A DNA stretch of 17,024 nt, from assembly GCA_036563805.1 (NCBI GenBank), contig DATCLS010000040.1:1-17024 (forward strand), read 5' to 3'. The DNA is from DATCLS01 sp036563805 (lineage in GTDB: Bacteria > Actinomycetota > Acidimicrobiia > Acidimicrobiales > VFJN01). Below are positions 1-8,135 of the stretch, piece by piece. The notes beneath the pieces were generated by a model. It searched no databases. It had not been told where the DNA came from and saw only the letters and a list, made by a program, of their open reading frames with translations. Both the position numbers and the translations under genes were made by a program. Each line of letters begins with the position of its first letter. Within the stretch, counting starts at the first letter, position 1.

Positions 1-6
1 CCACCC

Positions 7-525
7 ATGACCGACCCGCCCCCGCCCACCATCCGGCCCCTCACCGGCGCCGACCTCGACGACGTCCACGCCGAGCTCGTCGCCCTCTACCGGCGCTGCT
101 ACGCCGGCCCACCCTGGCACGAGGGCGACGAGGAGGTCGCCGCCTACGCCACCCGCATCCGCACCTGGGCCACCAACGACGGGTTCACCGGCCTGATCGC
201 CCGCCACGACGACGGCACGCTCGCCGGCGCCACCTACGGGTGGGTCGGCCCACCCGAGGCCCGCGGGCTACCCATGCCCGGCGTCGACCACCCCCGCGTC
301 TTCCACGTGGGCGACCTCATGGTCGACCCCGACCACTGGCGCCGCGGGCTCGGTCGACGCCTGCTCGACCAGCTCGTCACCAGCAGGCTCCCCGCCGTGC
401 TCGTCACCCACCGCGACAGCGGTTCCCGGCGCCTCTACGAGTCCGCCGGCTGGCGCCACACCGGTACCCTCGCACCTCCGGGCAGCTGGGACATGCTCGT
501 CTACGCCCGGGAACCGGCGAGTTAG
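7..525 (+). CDS. GNAT-family N-acetyltransferase
   Basis: Predicted 172-residue acetyl-CoA-dependent acyltransferase; the substrate cannot be told from sequence. Residues 99-123 hold the GNAT core: a beta strand (FHVGDLMVDP), then the pyrophosphate-binding loop WRRGLGR (111-117) and its helix. The later segment GSRRLYESAGWR (139-150) is the usual GNAT C-terminal strand/helix in which the tyrosine often acts as general acid. The length is normal for a single-domain GNAT. The ATG lies six bases from the window edge, so its ribosome-binding site is not visible and an upstream start cannot be excluded. The next gene starts 51 bases downstream on the same strand, so co-transcription is possible. 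No functional link between the two is evident. Confidence 0.85.
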   Translation: MTDPPPPTIRPLTGADLDDVHAELVALYRRCYAGPPWHEGDEEVAAYATRIRTWATNDGFTGLIARHDDGTLAGATYGWVGPPEARGLPMPGVDHPRVFHVGDLMVDPDHWRRGLGRRLLDQLVTSRLPAVLVTHRDSGSRRLYESAGWRHTGTLAPPGSWDMLVYAREPAS

Positions 526-576
526 CACTCAAACCGGGGCCGTGGCCGGCCGCGGTCCCGGCCCGATGATGGACCG

Positions 577-1491
577 ATGTTCGCCCATGCCACGCCACCA
601 CCGCCCGAGGGGACACGGGGGCCGGGCGCTGACACGCTGGCCCGCCTGGCGTCGACCCGACCCTGGCGGCGGTTCACGACCGACGTATCTGGTCCCGGCT
701 GGGTGCGGCTGGCGGACCGCCTGGCCGAGCCCGCCGGCCTGGACGCTTGGCTTGCCGCCGAGCTGGCCGGCACCGCCAAGGGCCACCGTGACCTGGCCGG
801 GTCACTCATGGCCTACCGGCTGGCCGGGTCGTTGGCCGAGCTCGTGGTCGTGCCGCTGCTTGGGGAGCGACGCGCGTTCGTCCTGTCGCCGGAGGGGCTG
901 TGGCTGTCGTTCGCCGGTGCCCGCATCGACGCCGTCGGCCTCCCCGCCCCCACCGTCGCCGTGCTCGCCAGCGACCCCGCCGCCGGCCAGCCCGGCACGC
1001 TCGTCGCCGGCAGCACCGACAGCCTCCACACGATGGCCGCCGACGGGCTGGCCGCCACATTCGCGGGCGTGGCCGCAGAGGTGCGGGCACGGGCCCCGTT
1101 CGGGCTGGCAGGCATCTGGGGAACACTCGCCGACCACCTGGCAGACGTGGCCCTGCGCTGGGCCCGCGACACCGGCGGCGACCCCGACACGGCGTGGACC
1201 GAAGTCAAGACGCTCATCGACGCCCTCGCCCAAACGCCCGAGGTGCGCCTGCGCACCCGTCCCAAGCGCCACGACGTCACCTGTCCCGCCGGCTCCGGCG
1301 CCTTCGCCACCCGTGGCACGTGCTGCCTGATCTACAAGACCCACGAACCCGCGCCCGGCGAACCGGACGGGACCCCCGACCGCATCGCCGCGGCCGCCTG
1401 CACATCGTGCCCGCTACGGCCCGTCGAGGACCGCCAGGCTCGCCTCGTCCGCCACCTCACCGAACAGGCACGCTCGAGCCAGCGTTCATAG
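577..1491 (+). CDS. FhuF-like (2Fe-2S)-binding protein, putative ferric-siderophore reductase
   Basis: The 304-residue protein ends in a FhuF-type C-terminal Fe-S motif: Cys249-Cys250, then Cys275-x2-Cys278 (GTCC...ACTSCPL). Family knowledge: E. coli FhuF binds a 2Fe-2S cluster through four such cysteines and reduces iron from hydroxamate siderophores in the cytosol. No signal peptide or membrane segment is visible, and residues 20-220 look like the alpha/beta body of actinobacterial FhuF-like proteins. Oddity: 24 residues separate the CC pair from the C-x2-C pair, where the classical motif has about ten, so the cluster loop is extended by GEPDGTPD-type residues. No siderophore transport or synthesis gene is in view. 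The ATG at 577 lacks a strong Shine-Dalgarno. The family call is confident; the exact reductase role is inferred. Confidence 0.78.
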   Translation: MFAHATPPPPEGTRGPGADTLARLASTRPWRRFTTDVSGPGWVRLADRLAEPAGLDAWLAAELAGTAKGHRDLAGSLMAYRLAGSLAELVVVPLLGERRAFVLSPEGLWLSFAGARIDAVGLPAPTVAVLASDPAAGQPGTLVAGSTDSLHTMAADGLAATFAGVAAEVRARAPFGLAGIWGTLADHLADVALRWARDTGGDPDTAWTEVKTLIDALAQTPEVRLRTRPKRHDVTCPAGSGAFATRGTCCLIYKTHEPAPGEPDGTPDRIAAAACTSCPLRPVEDRQARLVRHLTEQARSSQRS

Positions 1492-1518
1492 GACGGGCGA
1501 TGAACCCCTGAAGGTCGG

Positions 1519-1542
1519 GACCGTCGCCATGAGCGACCGGTC
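1519..1542 (+). terminator. Candidate hairpin terminator after the FhuF-like gene
   Basis: GACCGTCG (1519-1526) pairs with CGACCGGTC (1534-1542) with one bulged base around a 7-nt loop. It begins 27 bases after the FhuF-like stop, between convergent genes. There is no U-tract, which is common for hairpins in high-GC actinobacteria. The pairing is visible; terminator function is inferred. Confidence 0.35.
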
Positions 1543-1666
1543 GTAAACGACGCCGGGTGGCCGCAGGCCCGCGCCGAGCGAACAGCTAGCTGACCCTCTA
1601 TCCCTGTTCGCCCGCCGCCGTGTGAAGGTGCACACACCTGCCAGAGGATGCTTCCCACGGGCAACG

Positions 1667-2098
1667 CTACGGGCCCGCCTGCCTGGGTCCCGCCCGTCGG
1701 ATGACCACACCCGCCCGGCGCAGAGTGTTGGTCACGGTGCTGGGCGACACGTCGAACCTCGCTGCCAGCCGAGCCAGCGACCACCCGTCCTCGTAGAGGC
1801 GGATCGCGTCGGGAAGGTCCTCCGGGCGGATACCACGACGCCGAAGCACGCCCTTCCGCTTGAGGATGTGATGCACCGTGTCCCGGTGAACTCCGAACTG
1901 GGTGGCGAGCTTCTTGACCCCAAGGCCAGCAACGTGCGCGGCGACCAGCTGGTCGACCTCCTCGGGATCTAGACGCTTCTGCGCCTGCTTCGACGCCCGG
2001 CCGGCAGCCTTCGGCCTCGCTGCTCGCGGCAACTCAAGGAGGGACCGGAGGCGTTCTACGTGGTCAGCGTGGTTCGAATAGGCCTTCACAAGCTCCAC
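1667..2098 (-). CDS. Tandem helix-turn-helix protein, serine-recombinase-associated type
   Basis: The 143-residue basic protein carries two helix-turn-helix units. The first is at about residues 43-83 (LDPEEVDQLVAAHVAG, then LATQFGVHRDTVHHILKRKG). The second is at about 92-130 (YEDGWSLARLAARF, then DVSPSTVTNTLRRAG). The pattern resembles the Hin/resolvase-type DNA-binding tails found in actinobacterial serine recombinases and in small orphan proteins derived from them. No catalytic resolvase domain is present here or in flanking frames, so it is probably a DNA-binding orphan rather than an active recombinase. The start is GTG at 2098, just after tandem in-frame TGA stops. A second GTG four codons in follows a GGTGGAG-like sequence and could be the true start. 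A perfect inverted repeat (2113-2155) lies 14 bases upstream and could be its binding site. Confidence 0.65.
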   Translation of the reverse strand: MELVKAYSNHADHVERLRSLLELPRAARPKAAGRASKQAQKRLDPEEVDQLVAAHVAGLGVKKLATQFGVHRDTVHHILKRKGVLRRRGIRPEDLPDAIRLYEDGWSLARLAARFDVSPSTVTNTLRRAGVVIRRAGPRQAGP

Positions 2099-2112
2099 CC
2101 GTCATCACTTCG

Positions 2113-2155
2113 CAACGCGCTCAGGCCACCAGCGAGTGGCGGCCTGAGCGCGTTG
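2113..2155. repeat. Perfect 15-bp inverted repeat upstream of the HTH gene
   Basis: CAACGCGCTCAGGCC (2113-2127) and GGCCTGAGCGCGTTG (2141-2155) are exact reverse complements separated by 13 bases. The spacer can itself pair (GCCAC with GTGGC), giving an alternative inner stem. The repeat sits immediately upstream of the minus-strand HTH gene. A terminator is less likely because no gene transcribes into it from the plus side. An operator, recombination-site remnant or 5'-leader hairpin are the options; the role is inferred. Confidence 0.6.
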
Positions 2156-2187
2156 TGGGGCTTCGGGGCTCGGCCCCGGGGCTCGAC

Positions 2188-2221
2188 GTCCTCGACGCCG
2201 GCCCCCTTCGCCCTCGAGGAC
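2188..2221. repeat. Short inverted repeat in the HTH-hppA intergenic region
   Basis: GTCCTCGA (2188-2195) is mirrored by TCGAGGAC (2214-2221). It lies in the 316-base gap between the divergent HTH gene and the pyrophosphatase gene. The remainder of the gap, 2222-2340, is GC-rich low-complexity sequence with repeated CCGGCCGG-like words. I see no further gene there. Confidence 0.3.
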
Positions 2222-2338
2222 GAGCTGCCCGAGATCGCCGGGAAGCCGGCCGGGCGGGGGAGGCCGGCCGGGGCGGACGGCCGGCGCTCCAGCGGCCCGT
2301 CCACCCCCGGCCGGTTTGCGCCGCGCGCCGGGGCGTCG

Positions 2339-2409
2339 CCTACGGTCCTGTTGGGGCGTGCCGGGAAGTCTGGTCGGCGACATCTGCTCGCGCGACCGAG
2401 GACGACCGC
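2339..2409 (+). promoter_or_regulatory. Structured 5' leader of the pyrophosphatase gene (copy A of a shared RNA element)
   Basis: The leader contains GCCGGGAAGTCTGGTCGGCG at 2360-2379, identical to the element before nhaA (10286-10305). Both copies have GGGG exactly three bases before this core and CCTACGGTCC a little further upstream. Visible pairings: GCCG (2360-2363) with CGGC (2375-2378), closing an 11-nt GGAAGTCTGGT loop; GCGA (2377-2380) with TCGC (2388-2391), which competes with the first; and an outer stem GTCCT (2345-2349) with AGGAC (2399-2403). The outer 3' strand overlaps the only purine-rich ribosome-binding site (GAGGA, 2398-2402), 12 bases before the ATG. Translational control is inferred; the sequence sharing is observed. 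TACGGT could instead be a -10 hexamer. Confidence 0.65.
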
Positions 2410-2414
2410 CACGC

Positions 2415-4502
<2,088 letters not shown>

Positions 4503-4540
4503 CCGCCGCCTGACGCCCACCGCACGAGAACCGGCCGGCT

Positions 4541-4563
4541 CGCCGACCGCCCGCCGCTCGGCG
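4541..4563 (+). terminator. Weak candidate terminator after hppA
   Basis: CGCCGA (4541-4546) pairs with TCGGCG (4558-4563) around an 11-nt loop, about 40 bases after the pyrophosphatase stop. The stem is short and there is no U-tract. The rest of the 144-base gap to the next gene shows only the ribosome-binding site noted in the next entry. Confidence 0.25.
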
Positions 4564-4646
4564 TAGCGTGAGGGCGCGGACAGGTTTCGAGTGACGACCG
4601 CGCGGGCGCAGCTCGGGCGGACGGACGGACGAAAGGGGCGGACCAC

Positions 4647-5792
4647 ATGCCTTCAACGGGGCGCGAGCGGGCGGCGGCGGTGCGCGAGCGGGCGGGAGTC
4701 CTCCGCGCCTGGGCGGGCGAGCTCGGTGAGCGGGCGGGGGCGCTGCTCGTCCGGCGGGTGCGGCCGTGGGTGCGGTCGCGGGCGCTGGTGCGGCGGGCGC
4801 TGTACGACAGCCACAACGCCGCCGGTTTCAGCAGCCTCTACGAGCACGAGAAGATGCTCGCCGACTCGACGCGGGTCGACACCTACCAGGCGGCCATCGC
4901 CCGGCACGTGGGGCCCGACGACGTCGTCCTCGACCTGGGCACCGGGACGGGCGTGCTGGCCATGCTCGCCGCCCGGCAGGGGGCCCGGCGGGTGTACGCC
5001 ATCGACCACGCCCCGATCGTCGAGGTGGCCGAGGCGCTCGCCCGCCACAACGGCATCGACACGATCACGTTCGAGCAGGTCAACAGCCGGTCGTACACGC
5101 CGCCCGAGAAGGTCGACGTCATCGTCCACGAGCAGATCGGCGACTCGCTGTTCGATGAGAACATGATGGTCGACAACCTGCTCGACCTGCGACGGCGAGC
5201 GCTGCGGCCGGGCGGGCGCATCCTGCCGGCCCGCTTCGAGCTCTACGTCGAGCCGGTGGCGCTGCGCTCCGACCGGCGCGTGCCGTTCCTCTGGGAAAAC
5301 CGGTTCCACGGCCTCGACTTCGGCATCGCCCGCCACGACGAGCCGCCGCTGGCCCGCCACCGTAACCCCGGCCACCACTACCGGTGGATGCTGCTCGACC
5401 GCTCGGTGGCCCACTTCCTCACCGAGCCGGCGCCGGCCGTGACGTTCGATCTCGACACGCTGCCGGGCTCGCACCACCTCCCCCGCGTGGTCGAGGCGGC
5501 CCGGCCCGTGACCCGGGCGGGCGGGCTCGACGGCTTCTGCGTGTACTTCCGGGCCATCTTCGACGACGAGATCTCGCTCACCACCTCGCCGCTGGCGCCT
5601 CCCACCAGCTGGGGCACCCGGATCTTCCGGACACCCCACACCCCCTGCGACGCCGGCGACGAGCTCGCCTGGCGGGTCGAGCTCACCGACCTGACCAACC
5701 CCGGAAGCTGGTCGGTCACGTCGTCGGCGACGCCGGGCCGCCGGACGGCCGGACGGGCGGCGGCCGTGCCGACGGGAGCGACGGCCCGCTGA
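4647..5792 (+). CDS. PRMT-like (protein arginine N-methyltransferase-type) SAM methyltransferase
   Basis: This 381-residue cytosolic methyltransferase follows the PRMT plan. An N-terminal YDSH...HEKMLADSTRVDTYQAAI (53-84) matches the PRMT pre-motif. SAM motif I is VLDLGTGTG (94-102), with the acidic ribose-binding end YAID (117-120). The double-E loop HEQIGDSLFDEN (161-172) has Glu162 and Glu171 at the same nine-residue spacing as in eukaryotic PRMTs. A C-terminal beta-barrel part carries LTTSPLAPPTSW (311-322), the equivalent of the THW loop, with Ser321 replacing His. The basic N-terminal 50 residues are extra. Start: ATG 4647 with AAAGGGG eight bases upstream. PRMT chemistry is inferred from the motifs; the substrate is unknown. 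A Pro/Ala-rich membrane protein follows 127 bases later. Automated pipelines may label it only a class I methyltransferase. Confidence 0.8.
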   Translation: MPSTGRERAAAVRERAGVLRAWAGELGERAGALLVRRVRPWVRSRALVRRALYDSHNAAGFSSLYEHEKMLADSTRVDTYQAAIARHVGPDDVVLDLGTGTGVLAMLAARQGARRVYAIDHAPIVEVAEALARHNGIDTITFEQVNSRSYTPPEKVDVIVHEQIGDSLFDENMMVDNLLDLRRRALRPGGRILPARFELYVEPVALRSDRRVPFLWENRFHGLDFGIARHDEPPLARHRNPGHHYRWMLLDRSVAHFLTEPAPAVTFDLDTLPGSHHLPRVVEAARPVTRAGGLDGFCVYFRAIFDDEISLTTSPLAPPTSWGTRIFRTPHTPCDAGDELAWRVELTDLTNPGSWSVTSSATPGRRTAGRAAAVPTGATAR

Positions 5793-5796
5793 CGCG

Positions 5797-5815
5797 CCGG
5801 CGCGCGGGGCGCCGG
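5797..5815 (+). terminator. GC-rich hairpin after the methyltransferase gene
   Basis: CCGGCG (5797-5802) pairs with CGCCGG (5810-5815), starting a few bases after the stop at 5792. A nearby GGGGCGCCCC palindrome adds further pairing options. Function as a terminator is uncertain; the stem is short and the whole region is GC-rich. Confidence 0.25.
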
Positions 5816-5919
5816 TCGCGCCCGTGGGGCGCCCCGGGCGCGGCTGAGGTGCCTTGAATAGCTGTTCACCGACTGCCAACCTCGGTCGCCGACCACCCAA
5901 AGTGACCAGGTCGGTGCAG

Positions 5920-7389
5920 ATGTCAGACGCCCACCCGCCCGACGCGCCGCAGGCCAACCCGACGGACCCGACGCCCACGTCGGCCGAGGCCCCGCCCGCC
6001 GCGGACCCGACCCCAGACCCCGCCGACGAGACGCCCGCGCATGCGGAGCCGCCCGCCGCGGCGACCCCGGCGCCCACCGCGGCGGAGCCGGCGCCGGCCG
6101 CCGCGGCCGATCCGGCGCCCGCCTCCCCAGAGCCGACCCCCGCGCCGACCGGGGAGGCCCCGACCCCGCCGGACGCCGCGCCCGCCTCCCCGGAGCCGCC
6201 CCCCTCCCCGACAGACGGAGCACCCGCTCCGGAGCCGGCGCCCAGCGCGCCGATGTCGTCGTTCCCAGCGGCCGACGTGCCCGCACCACCCGCGGCAGGG
6301 GCCGCGCCGCCGGCGGCGGGGGCCGCGCCCGCGCAGCCCACCCCTGCACCGGTGGCCCCGGCGCCCGCCGCGGCGAAGGCGACGCCTCCCGCCGCGGCGA
6401 CGGAGGCCGCGCCCGCTCCTCCGCCGCCGGCGCCTGGCGCGCCGCCCCCGGCGGCCGACGCGCCCCCGACGCCCGAGCCACCGCCGGCCCCGGCGATGGC
6501 GGCGGCCGGGGCGTGGGGACCGCCGGGCCCGGCGGGACCGGGCAGCGTGGGCCCGGGCGGGCCGGCGCCGGCCGGACCCGCGCCCGCGGGGTCCGGGACG
6601 GCGGGGCCCGGAGCGCCGCCCCCGCCGCGGGGCCGGAAGCCCCTCGTCCCCCTGCTCATCGTCCTGGCGGTGATCGTCGTCGTGGGCGGCGCGTTCCTGC
6701 TGCTGTCCGGCGGCGACGACGAGGGCGGCGACGGCGGTAGCGGCGAGAGCGCCGGCGGCGACGGCGCCTCGGCGGCCGCCGGCGACACATCCGACCCCGA
6801 GGCCGCGGCCAACGCCTACGTCGCGGCGGTCAGCTCCGGCGACTGCGAGGCCTACGTCGCCCTGTGGAGCGAGGACTATCTCGGCGACGACACCGTCGAG
6901 GAGGCCGTGCAGGACTGCGAGGCCGACGGCGGCCCCACTCCGATCCGGGGGACCGTGACCGACATCGAGGTGATCTCCGAGGACGGCGACTCCGCGTCGG
7001 TGGGGATCGAGAGCCAGAACGAGTCGGGCGAGACGACCTACCGGGAGCTCGGTTTCGTCCACGAGGAGGACGGGTGGCGCTGGACGGGCGCGATCTTCGC
7101 CGGCCCCCCGCCCGACGATTTCGGCGACGACGGCGCGGACGACGGCGGCTTCGGGGACGACGGCCCCGACGACGGCGGCTTCGGCGACCCGCCCGACACC
7201 GACCGCGGCTCCGACGGCGGCAGCCGCCTCGGTGAGCACGACGGGTCCGGCAGCCAGGAGGAGTTCCGGGAGGAGCTCGAGCGGCGACGCGAGGAGCTCT
7301 GCCGGGACCTGCCCCCCGGCTACGGCGGCTACTACGACGACCCGGAGGAGCAGTTCGAGGCCTGCATGAGCGGCGAGCTCTTCGGCTGA
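5920..7389 (+). CDS. Pro/Ala-rich single-pass membrane protein with extracytoplasmic C-terminal domain
   Basis: The 489-residue protein has unknown function. Residues 1-236 are low-complexity Pro/Ala/Thr/Glu, grading into Gly/Pro. A basic RGRK (237-240) precedes one membrane helix (242-264, LVPLLIVLAVIVVVGGAFLLL), predicting a cytoplasmic N-terminus and an exported C-terminus. After an acidic Gly linker, residues about 290-395 form a compact domain (AANAYVAAVSSGDCEAYVALWSEDY... ending in a GWRWTG strand) resembling the NTF2-like/DUF4878 folds common on actinobacterial membrane proteins. An Asp/Gly repeat (FGDDG-DDGGFGDDG) and a cysteine-containing tail (LCRDLPPGY, EACMSGELFG) follow. Four exported cysteines could form disulfides. 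ATG 5920 is chosen over an in-frame TTG at 5854 because the 22 extra residues look unlike the rest. No close family is recognised. Confidence 0.75.
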   Translation: MSDAHPPDAPQANPTDPTPTSAEAPPAADPTPDPADETPAHAEPPAAATPAPTAAEPAPAAAADPAPASPEPTPAPTGEAPTPPDAAPASPEPPPSPTDGAPAPEPAPSAPMSSFPAADVPAPPAAGAAPPAAGAAPAQPTPAPVAPAPAAAKATPPAAATEAAPAPPPPAPGAPPPAADAPPTPEPPPAPAMAAAGAWGPPGPAGPGSVGPGGPAPAGPAPAGSGTAGPGAPPPPRGRKPLVPLLIVLAVIVVVGGAFLLLSGGDDEGGDGGSGESAGGDGASAAAGDTSDPEAAANAYVAAVSSGDCEAYVALWSEDYLGDDTVEEAVQDCEADGGPTPIRGTVTDIEVISEDGDSASVGIESQNESGETTYRELGFVHEEDGWRWTGAIFAGPPPDDFGDDGADDGGFGDDGPDDGGFGDPPDTDRGSDGGSRLGEHDGSGSQEEFREELERRREELCRDLPPGYGGYYDDPEEQFEACMSGELFG

Positions 7390-7422
7390 CCCCGGCTCCG
7401 CCCGCCGGATCGCCGCCCCCGT

Positions 7423-7460
7423 CCCACCTCCGCCCGACGGTCAGATCGGGCGGAGGTGGG
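7423..7460. terminator. Strong bidirectional hairpin between convergent genes
   Basis: CCCACCTCCGCCCGA (7423-7437) and TCGGGCGGAGGTGGG (7446-7460) are perfect reverse complements with an 8-nt loop. The hairpin starts 34 bases after the membrane-protein stop. It contains the stop codon and last codons of the convergent DUF488 gene (TCA at 7441-7443 lies in the loop). This is the strongest terminator-like structure in the window, although no U-tract flanks it. It would serve the plus strand as drawn. For the minus strand it begins inside the coding end. Confidence 0.6.
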
Positions 7461-7917
7461 CGACCTGGATGCCGTGCTCGGCCTCCAGCCGCCGGGCGAT
7501 CAGCGAGCGGTGGCAGGCCTCGGGGTTGGTCTCGACGCAGAACAGCGCGGCGGTCCCGTCGGGCGGCAGCGCGGCGACGATCGGCCCGAGGTCGGCCTGG
7601 TCGAGGATCTCCGCCGTGTAGCGGCGGGCGAACTCGGGGGCGATCTCGCGACGCGAGCGGATCCCGACCCCGCGGCGGGCGTCCTCGGCCTGCAGGATCC
7701 GGCGGAGCTCGGTGGTCGGGGCCAGCTCGATGTGATGCTCGTAGCCGATGCCGGCCTCGGCGAGGGCGTCCTGCAGCCGGCGGGCGTTGGCCCAGGCGTA
7801 CTCGGAGCCGCGCACGTTCCGGCGCTGGCGGACGTCGAGCAGCAGGCGGACGTCCGCCTCCCGCAGGGCCCGCAGGAAGGACTCTCGGTCGAAGCCGTAG
7901 ACGCCGATCGTCACCAT
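7441..7917 (-). CDS. DUF488 family protein
   Basis: The 158-residue cytosolic protein of unknown biochemical function belongs to DUF488. It opens with MVTIGVYGF, the usual N-terminal strand, followed by LLLDVRQRRNVRGSEYAW, the conserved Asp-Val-Arg and substrate-site region. Near the end is LFCVETNPEACHRSLIA, the C-x-E-x2-P-x2-CHR signature of the family. The ATG at 7917 was chosen because it gives a family-typical N-terminus. The frame stays open upstream to 8052 and two GTG codons at about 7948-7953 are alternative starts that would add 11 or 12 residues. No convincing Shine-Dalgarno separates these options. It lies 217 bases downstream of the same-strand monooxygenase gene, with a palindrome between them. 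A role with the monooxygenase is not indicated. Confidence 0.85.
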   Translation of the reverse strand: MVTIGVYGFDRESFLRALREADVRLLLDVRQRRNVRGSEYAWANARRLQDALAEAGIGYEHHIELAPTTELRRILQAEDARRGVGIRSRREIAPEFARRYTAEILDQADLGPIVAALPPDGTAALFCVETNPEACHRSLIARRLEAEHGIQVAHLRPI

Positions 7918-8121
7918 TCGGGTCGTCGCCGTGTGGGGCACGGGGATCACCACCTGCTCGTTCGGGCCGCGGCGACGGCCGACGCCCAGTGGAGCGGAGC
8001 CGACCGCCGCGCGGCAGCTCGTGCTGCGTGCAACCGACCGGAAGGCTCCCACACTCGGGCCGCAGCGGCGCCGGCCGTCCGCCGCACGCCCCGGCCAGGG
8101 CCCCGGAGCCGCCGCCCGCCG

Positions 8122-8135
8122 GCACCGGCCGGTGC
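8122..8135 (-). terminator. Palindrome at the monooxygenase stop codon
   Basis: GCACCGGCCGGTGC (8122-8135) is a perfect 14-bp palindrome touching the stop codon (8135-8137) of the minus-strand monooxygenase gene. Outer GCC (8118-8120) and GGC (8138-8140) could extend the stem. It may be a terminator or only GC-rich chance. The remaining stretch to the DUF488 gene holds no other gene I can support. Confidence 0.3.

Noticed and set aside
1583..1592. CAGCTAGCTG perfect palindrome between convergent genes
   Set aside because: Ten bases, no context; expected by chance in a window of this size.
2316..2414. 33-residue N-terminal extension of the pyrophosphatase from an upstream in-frame start
   Set aside because: It would translate straight through the conserved leader RNA, and the family-like hydrophobic N-terminus begins at 2415.
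5950..6600. Repetitive Pro/Ala-coding DNA as a possible repeat array or CRISPR-like structure
   Set aside because: There are no regular repeat units with unique spacers. It is a low-complexity coding segment in a continuous frame.
4653..6812. A 719-codon minus-strand frame opposite the methyltransferase and membrane-protein genes
   Set aside because: Its translation is Gly/Ala/Arg low-complexity mirroring the Pro/Ala codons on the plus strand, while the plus-strand frames carry clear motifs.
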